Positions 57,614 to 64,000 of a stretch of 64,000 nucleotides of DNA are shown here, in pieces. The notes below the pieces were generated by a model. The model made no database searches. It saw only the letters and a list, made by a program, of their open reading frames with translations, and was not told the DNA's origin. The DNA lies in the NCBI RefSeq assembly GCF_003144195.1, contig NW_020290043.1, forward strand, positions 62,001 through 126,000. The letters are read 5' to 3'. The translations under genes and the position numbers were made by a program. This DNA comes from Ceraceosorus guamensis. Its lineage: Eukaryota; Basidiomycota; Exobasidiomycetes; Ceraceosorales; Ceraceosoraceae. Every line of letters begins with the position of its first letter. Position 1 is the stretch's first letter.

Positions 57614-58786
57614 GCGTGCGTGCGTGCGTGGGAAGGAAAGATTTGACTGACCAGTGATTCTCGTGGTCTGTTGGCGGTGCTTGCAAATTCGGTGGTGAGT
57701 CTCGAGATGCAATGGCGGATCGTGAAGGATGGAGGATGGAGGATGTGTGATCATGCAGCATCTCAGCACCAGCGTGGATCATCGTGAATCGTCACGAATC
57801 ATTCGCAATTCCCAAGATTATTCACGATTGCAAGTGTGCGAGCTGATGTGGTCCGTGCGTGCATGATGATGATGCCCCGTACGTCCAAATCGTGAATCTT
57901 GAATTACGGCGCGGCCATGCAGCAAGGTTTGGTGTCAGTCAGACGAGTCCGCGGTAAATGCACGCGGCGCGAGAGACTGATGCGCAGGCACTTGGGCAGT
58001 CCAAGCCATCCCGTGTGTGCGCGGAGCTTTGGAGCCAAATGTGGGGTTTATCGTGATGCTGTGCTCACACGCTGCTGCATGCTTTTCGGCCCACCAATAC
58101 TGATACGCGCTCTCGCGGGTCACAGTTACAGTCAGCATGAACGAGTAGTCACGAGTACTGTGAGTCTACGAAGAGCAGAGCCCGTCCCATCCACGATGGG
58201 CGAGGTGCAAGGCATATGAGCTGAGCTGAGCTGTCCAACCCATCAGCGGGTTCATCCACCCGTCGTCTGCCTTCTCACACTCTGACTCGCCAGGGGCCAT
58301 CTCAAAGCTGCCTGCCTTGCCTTGCCTTGCCCTGCCTTTGCCTTTGCCTTTGCCTTTGCCGTGGTCGTCGCTTCGCTTGACCGCCCAGCAGCTGTGAACT
58401 GCGCCCGCTCCCTGGACGGGCCATTCCAACGTCTTCTCAATCGCTCGTCGCCCCGCACAGACAAGTTTCGTAACAAACAACGAGTTCACCGAGTTTGTCA
58501 GCTCAACGATCGACACGCAACGGAGCTTCAATTGGAGTGTAAGCTGCGACGCGAGCTTCCTCCTCTAGACGAGGGGAACATCCATCACCTTCTTGGCCAG
58601 TCTGCCCATCCTGTGCTGGCTTCGCCATCTCGCAAGCCAAAAGAGTGCTCCTCGCACTTGAGGCGACGCTGTCATTATTCGTCACCTTGGCTTCTCACAT
58701 TCCAGCACAAACCTTTCTCCAAGATCCAGCTACGGCCCCAGCACTGTTTCGTAATTTCTGCATCTGCTGCTCCTCGGCTTTTCACA
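57614..58786. promoter_or_regulatory. Divergent promoter region, dehydrogenase / DIC1
   Basis: 1,173 bp with no supported gene. It holds four GCGT units next to the dehydrogenase start (57614-57630), a cluster of AATCGTGAAT/ATTCACGATT-like words (57781-57902) and pyrimidine-rich tandem repeats (CCTTG)n then (CCTTTG)n at about 58313-58360. Confidence 0.55.
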
Positions 58787-60152
58787 ATGTCCGCATCACG
58801 TCAACAACCTCTGCGCGAGGCTGGTCCAGGAGGCGCGCCGATTCAGAAAAAGCCTTATCCATTTTGGCTGGGAGGAGCCAGCGCATGCTGTGCAGCCACG
58901 ATAACGTAAGTATCGACGTTGACGTCGAGCGCGGCATTCTGTCCTTGCTGCAACGCTGACCATGCTCCTCGCCCTGATTGTCCAGACATCCGCTAGATCT
59001 GACAAAGTACAGACTCCGTGCGTAGTCACTCATGTCTGCGCTGCAAAGTCCTCCACTCCTTCCACCCATCTGACCCGCGTCCTGTGACGACGACGCTTGG
59101 TACTGTCTACAATAGAGACCGCAACTGTCAAAAGAGGCATGTTCGCTACCATCATCTCCACTGCCAAATCAGAAGGCATCACCAGCCTTTGGCATGGTCT
59201 CACCGCCACCTGGCTACGACAGTTCAGCTACTCGTAAGTAGCTCACTCTCCGCATGGCTTCCTACCATTCTCGCTCACAAGACTGCATGCGCTTCGCTTT
59301 GCACGCCCCACCTTTATTCCCAAGTTTGACCCGATTTGCTGTGTACGAAAAGACAAAGGCTTCCTTCTTAAGCGAAGGAAAGACAAAGCCGACCAGCTTG
59401 GAGCTGGCCTTTGCCGCAGGTCTTGGAGGTGGTGTAGCCTCGGTGGGTCAATTTCTCGTCGCGTCTGACAGGAAGCTGCATGATTGTATGCTGAGACCTA
59501 GTGCCACTGGTTACAGATTGTGGGCAACCCTGCAGAGATTGTTCTCGTGCGCACTTGCTCCGATCTGAACAGAGCTCCAGCTGAGCGCTTTGCGTACGGA
59601 AATGCTGTCAATGGACTTGTGCGTGTAGTTCGGGATGATGGAGTCAAGATTTTGGTGCGCGGCATGGAGGCCAATGTGGTGAAGGGCGCGACCCTGAATG
59701 TCGGCCAGCTGGCCGGGTGAGTGGAAGGCGGATGTGCCATGCGTCAAAGCAATGGAATCGCAAGTTGAGCTCACACACAGCTCGCATTCAGGTACGACTT
59801 TTTCAAGAATCTGCTCGAAAGTACCAAGGCGGTGCCCGACGGCATGGTGGTGACAGCAGCAACCTTTTGCGCAGGAACAGCCGCAACGACGCTGGCGCAA
59901 CCAGTAGATTTCATCAAGTCGCGCGTGCAGAACAATAAGGATCCATCAGCTACGCTGGTCAGCATCATTCGGGGCGCCGTCAAGAAGGATGGACCGACGG
60001 TCTTCTTTAGGGGCTGGACACCCGCTTGGCTCAGATTGCAACCGCAAACCACCTTGCTCTTCTACTTCTTTGAGGCCTTCAAGGGCATCATAGACAAGCA
60101 GCGTCAGAACGCGGACAAGCTAGGCAGCTCGCAAGGTGTCGTCAAGCAGTAG
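58787..60152 (+). CDS. DIC1: Mitochondrial dicarboxylate carrier
   Basis: Six exons, 58787..58905, 58986..59017, 59116..59233, 59325..59442, 59517..59716 and 59792..60152, code for 315 residues, the usual carrier length. The three-fold repeat is clear: each third begins a helix with the carrier signature, PLDLTKYR, PAEIVLVR and PVDFIKSR, and each ends in the matching second helix (LWHGLTATWLRQFSYS, LVRGMEANVVKGA, FFRGWTPAWLRLQP). Residues RQFSYS after repeat 1 and ARKS-free contact positions are most like the dicarboxylate (malate/succinate-phosphate) carrier DIC1; oxoglutarate carriers are the nearest alternative. It acts in the inner mitochondrial membrane. Exon 2 is only 32 nt. The tandem pyrimidine repeats upstream probably lie in its promoter. 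Confidence 0.88.
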
Positions 60153-60745
60153 TCTGCACGCTGACCTACCTCCCTGTCGCTCTGTATGTATGCTTCAGCG
60201 AGCCTCGTCTCGTCCATGTATCACCTTTTCCTTCTCCCGTCCAAGCCCTTCATACCGCTACTTTGTGCGCCGCATCGAGCGCGTCCACCCTCTGTTCTTC
60301 TACCTTCCAGACCCTGTATCCATTCACGAAACCTCTTCTACCTACACACCTCGTCACGCACATTCTCCCATCTCCGTCGCTTGCCACACGCAGACGCCCG
60401 CACTCACGACTGATCAGCAAGCGGGCGAGACGCTTTGTCGAGCAGCCAATGACATTAGGTGAGCGGCGGACGGATGACGACTGTACATCGACACTTCTCT
60501 CGCGCGCGAGGGGATCGCAGAGCAAAAAAAGTTCACGTGAATGGAGCGAAAGAGTCGAGCGCGGAGCGAAAGGCCGATGCAGAGTATAGAAGATGAGTCG
60601 CAAGGCACGGGTACGTGTTGAGAATTCCTGGCACAATGAGGAAGCGAGCGAACGACGGCACGATGCGCGTCTAGACATTCTTGAGATGAGCCTAATGAGA
60701 ATGATGGTAGAGGCGTTGACTGAGGCGCGGGAAAGGCAAACGGGC
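60153..60745. other. Convergent 3' gap, DIC1 / transcription factor
   Basis: 593 bases with no gene seen; the reverse frame crossing it is antisense to the DIC1 end and carries no domain. Confidence 0.5.
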
Positions 60746-63700
60746 TCAGAAGGCAGTTTGCATGTCTGGAAGACCGGCAGATAGCAGCCAATTCCAAATC
60801 GCTTGATCATTCTCCGAGACGGAGTGGACATTGTTCGGTGCGAACACGTCAAAGCCGCCGGTAGGAATGGGTCCCATAGCGTTGTCGTCGTTGTGGCTGC
60901 TGCTGCTGCTGGGCTGGTCGTACACGGCCGATCGGAAGCTAGGGTGGATGTTGAAGGAGTTATGCTGATTTGAAGACAAGCTGTGATCCATGCCGATGCT
61001 GGGCAGCGTGATGGCTCCTTCTGCAAGGATCCTTGGCGCTCTTCTGGCAAGCTCGGCGGGCGACGGCAGAGCTGGCGATAGCACGGTGCCTCTGCGGGGC
61101 ATCAGACCGGTATTCGGGCGCGAGGATGAAGATGCCGACGTGTTTCCTTGTCGTTGATCAGAGCCAAAAAACCTCGGATCTTCGAACGCAGAGCTCGGCC
61201 CGACCTTGTCGTGGGATAGATGATGCTCGAGGTTTGGCTTGGTCTGGTTGAAATCGCTCGTCGGCGATTGTAGTCCAATGAGAGCTGGCATCAAGTGATG
61301 GTCCGGCATCCTTACGTCGTCGATGGCATTGACATCGTCGCGAGGAAGACCAGGTGTTTGCTCGATGACTTCCGCCACCCGGTCGCAGAGTGTGGCCAGA
61401 TCTAAAGTCCTGTCGCGTTGCATGTACGCTTTCCGATCTCTGGTGGCCTCATAATATTGCGCTTCTTCATCTAATAGCGTACTGAGCAGCTGCTTGGCAC
61501 GAGGTGCTGGAGACATGTACTGCACAGCGGCCGAGACCTTGTCGCGAACGTTGGCACGATGCTCATCATCGACGTTGTCATTGAACAAGTCGAGCAAGAG
61601 GAGAGTGCCGGCTGCGAAGAGGTGCTGAGAATTGACATACATGCCCTCGATTATCGGGCAAATCATGCGGAGCTGCTTGAACAGCTCCAGGGTGCCTAGG
61701 GCGAGCGATAAGCACGTTGACCGTCCAACAGGCGAAGCGATGTGATTCCTGTGGACCAGCAAAAGCTGATGGAACACTTGCTGGTGTAGCATCCATCGTT
61801 GAGGTGCCATGATTGGCGGAGTAGCCTCCCTACTGTTGACGCTGTAGAAGTGCGGTAAACCAGCGCTCAAGAAACGTCGGAAGGACTCGTCGATGCACTC
61901 GACGACCGCTCGCGGCGTGTCACCCAGATTCGCGTTGCGAAGATCTGCAGCGTCGCGTACACAGTGCGCAAGGCCAACCTGGGCGATGACGAAGGACATC
62001 TCGGTCCAGTTCGATGATGACTTGGATTCGGTCGTGCCAGCTTCGAGATCGGCGTCGTTGAGGTTCAAAGGAAGGCGTGTCGTCATCTGACTCGGATGGA
62101 GCGAGTAGCTGCCATCGCGCTGCGACCAGCACCAGTCTCTGACGCAAAGGAAGTTCCAGACGCGCACGGCAGTCTCTAGACGAACAAAGTCGTTCGTGGT
62201 CATCTCGTGCGTATAGCTGGCGCTTCCCAATCTTGGCAGGCCCATATCACGGGCACCAGCGATAGCCATCGCCCGCAGCATTCGCAGCCAGGCCGGGTCA
62301 TCACGACCGAGCAGGAGGAAAAGGGAGGCGCACTGGAGGGCAGGCAAGCTTCTCAAGACGTAGTCCTTCTCGATGGCAAGAGCACGCTTAGCGATGCCGT
62401 ACCAGCGTACTGAGGGATCGATGCCAGACTTGCGAAGAGCGTGCACCGCGGCGAATCCGCGAGTGTGCGAAGTCGGCCCATTGTTGGGATGAAAATGGTA
62501 CCCGACGCTGAGGATCAAGAACCAGAGTCCAAGATTCGAGACGTCCTGGAATATGGGGGCCGAAAGCGCCTGTTCGGGGCTGGCGATACTGAGTAGCTCG
62601 GTCGCGGCCTTGTGCCAGGGCGTGTAGACGACATGGCCACCGCAGTGATTGGCCCGGTAGCTTAAGACGATGTGCGAGAGCAACTCAGCGAGGTCAGCAA
62701 GCGCGTTTGAGGTTAATATCGACGCGATTGCCGCTACTCACAGAAACGTTCTAGCCAATTCTTCGACGACGATGGGGTCCGGAATAGCAGCACGTGCTTC
62801 TACAAACAATGCGATGCGTTCCTCGGCACTGGACGGATTCGACCAATAGGCGTTCGGCGCATCGTCGGAAAGACCTGTCAGTCTTTTGAGCAGACCGTCA
62901 CGTTCAGAGGTACCGCCGATCGTGCGGGCGGCAGAGGGATTGGCGACGGTCTCGAGGGATCGCAACGCGCGCTCGGCAGGCAGCAGCGGTGACAAGATCA
63001 AGGGCTTCGAGGAGCGAGTGTGAGTTTGGGGTTTTATCAGCACACTCCCGTTGGCGGATGCTGAATGGGGCGATGGGACTGTGCTGCCGTGAGGAACGGA
63101 TCGGAATGAGTCTGAAGACGCACTGCCAGAAAGTGGCAAATGGATGCTCAAACCTTCCTGCGAGCCAATGATGTCTCTAGTGGCAGTGACGAAACTGCTA
63201 GACAGGTGGCTTCGGCTGCCAGGACTGCTGTTACCGCCCGAGCGATCATCGGCAGGACCAGTTGCATGGTGCCGGTGTCTCAGTGACTTATCGCTCCGCG
63301 TGGACACCCGGCCACCCAAACTGTTTGCTGATGAGTTTGACGGTGTCAATCGACCACCAACGGCACGCTCCTCTAGCTCGGCAAGCCGTTTGCGCAGCTT
63401 GACAATCTCCTCTTCGTCTGTGAGCTGCGATTCGGCTCTGTCATAGTCGAGAGTCAAGATTAGCGTACGACAGCGCTGGACTTTTCATCGCCTCATCACA
63501 CTCACTTGGGTCGCTTGCGCCCCCTAGGAATTCGCACATCCTTGTGACACTCGCTTTCTAAACCTTTGCCAATGCAATTTGAGCACGGTGTCTGAAAATC
63601 ACATCTCAACTTCTTTTGTCTGCACCGAGAGCACGACCTGAGAGTGCACATCACCCAGAAAGGGGAGGGCACGACCTCAGATGAGCTCGTGTGGACCGTA

Positions 63701-64000
63701 AGCGGGCGCCAACGTCACTTACGGAGTGAGACCGTTTGAATCGGAAGGCCGTCCCTCATCGTGGGCTGTTGTAAGTCCCTGAGCGGGCGCTGCGATTGGC
63801 GTCGTGAAGTGCCTTGCGTGTCCGAGTGAAGGTGGCATACCACGTAACTGGGCGTTTGGGGGCACCATTTGTAAAGGAACCGCTGGAGCTGACTGGCGGT
63901 ACTGCTCGGCTGAGAATGCACCTTCGTGCCAAATCGGTGAAGATGTGACGTGTGACATGCTGTGGTTGTACTGAGAGCCGTGGTGTGACACTTGCTCAGC
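60746..64000 (-). CDS. Zn2Cys6 transcription factor, 5' end beyond the window
   Basis: Four minus-strand exons are visible, 63723..64000 (open at the edge), 63506..63637, 62742..63437 and 60746..62660, giving 1,006 residues without the true N-terminus. The second exon codes the binuclear zinc cluster: C-x2-C-x6-C-x5-C-x2-C-x8-C in CSRCRQKKLRC and PCSNC, then a basic linker RGRKRPK. Next comes a coiled-coil dimer element (DEEEIVKLRKRLAELEER) and a Ser-rich linker. The long last exon is a fungal-specific transcription factor regulatory domain, with LRALPALQ-type helices such as LRSLPALQCASLFLLLG and GARDMGLPRLG. The acceptor at 62660 was chosen because it is the only phase-correct one after the 62742 donor. 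The DNA targets and pathway cannot be told. The residues before the zinc cluster are rich in His, Gln and Pro. Confidence 0.88.

Noticed and set aside
1-64000. tRNA, rRNA, CRISPR arrays, LTR or other virus-like elements, DNA transposons
   Set aside because: No tRNA arm pattern, rRNA stretch, spaced repeat array, long terminal repeats or transposase/polymerase motifs were seen by reading; a covariance or profile search was not possible.

Overview
The window is nuclear DNA from a fungus, most likely a basidiomycete and probably of the smut lineage (Ustilaginomycotina). The reasons are the GC-rich sequence, the many 65-115 nt spliceosomal introns with GTGAGT-type donors and CAG acceptors, the compact gene spacing and the gene content (Zn2Cys6 regulator, ferric reductase, CST and CCAN subunits, fungal misato/DML1). 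The lineage below Basidiomycota is an inference. I saw no rRNA, tRNA, CRISPR array, retroelement or DNA transposon.

I place 21 protein-coding genes. All but a few exon joins were checked by hand for splice phase. Left part (1-24.6 kb): ferric reductase (+), ESCRT ATPase VPS4 (-), an RNase P/MRP Rpr2/Snm1-like protein (+), a secreted GPI-anchored glycoprotein (+), the anaphase-promoting complex scaffold APC1 (+), elongation factor SPT4 (-), the cytosolic Fe-S targeting WD40 protein CIA1 (+) and an FRG1-like protein (-). Middle (24.6-40.5 kb): a 2,254-residue disordered protein with no family I recognise (+), then four chromosome-maintenance genes in a row: flap endonuclease FEN1/RAD27 (-), kinetochore CENP-K (+), misato/DML1 (-) and a TEN1-like OB-fold protein (+). 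Right part (40.9-64 kb): an MFS DHA1-type transporter (+), an isoprenylcysteine/phospholipid-type methyltransferase (-), the 3-methylcrotonyl-CoA carboxylase biotin subunit (+), a Gln-rich unknown protein (+), an alpha/beta hydrolase (-), a D-2-hydroxyacid dehydrogenase (-), the mitochondrial dicarboxylate carrier (+) and a Zn2Cys6 transcription factor cut by the right edge (-).

The genes mostly alternate in strand, giving divergent pairs on shared promoters (VPS4/RPR2-like, SPT4/CIA1, FEN1/CENP-K, DML1/TEN1-like, methyltransferase/MCCA, dehydrogenase/DIC1) and convergent pairs with short 3' gaps. There is no biosynthetic cluster or operon-like unit. The strongest functional theme is chromosome biology: APC1, SPT4, FEN1, CENP-K, DML1 and the TEN1-like gene. 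The FEN1/CENP-K promoter carries a perfect MluI cell-cycle box and an E2F-type site.

The most notable oddities are a 77-nt almost pure C tract, the 6.8-kb uninterrupted ORF of unknown function, a GC-AG first intron in FEN1, a 5-nt first coding exon in VPS4, a divergent ATP-grasp segment in MCCA and a perfect 17-bp hairpin in the MCCA promoter. None amounts to a clearly new biological system. The large unknown ORF and the FEN1-to-TEN1 block are the best candidates for follow-up.
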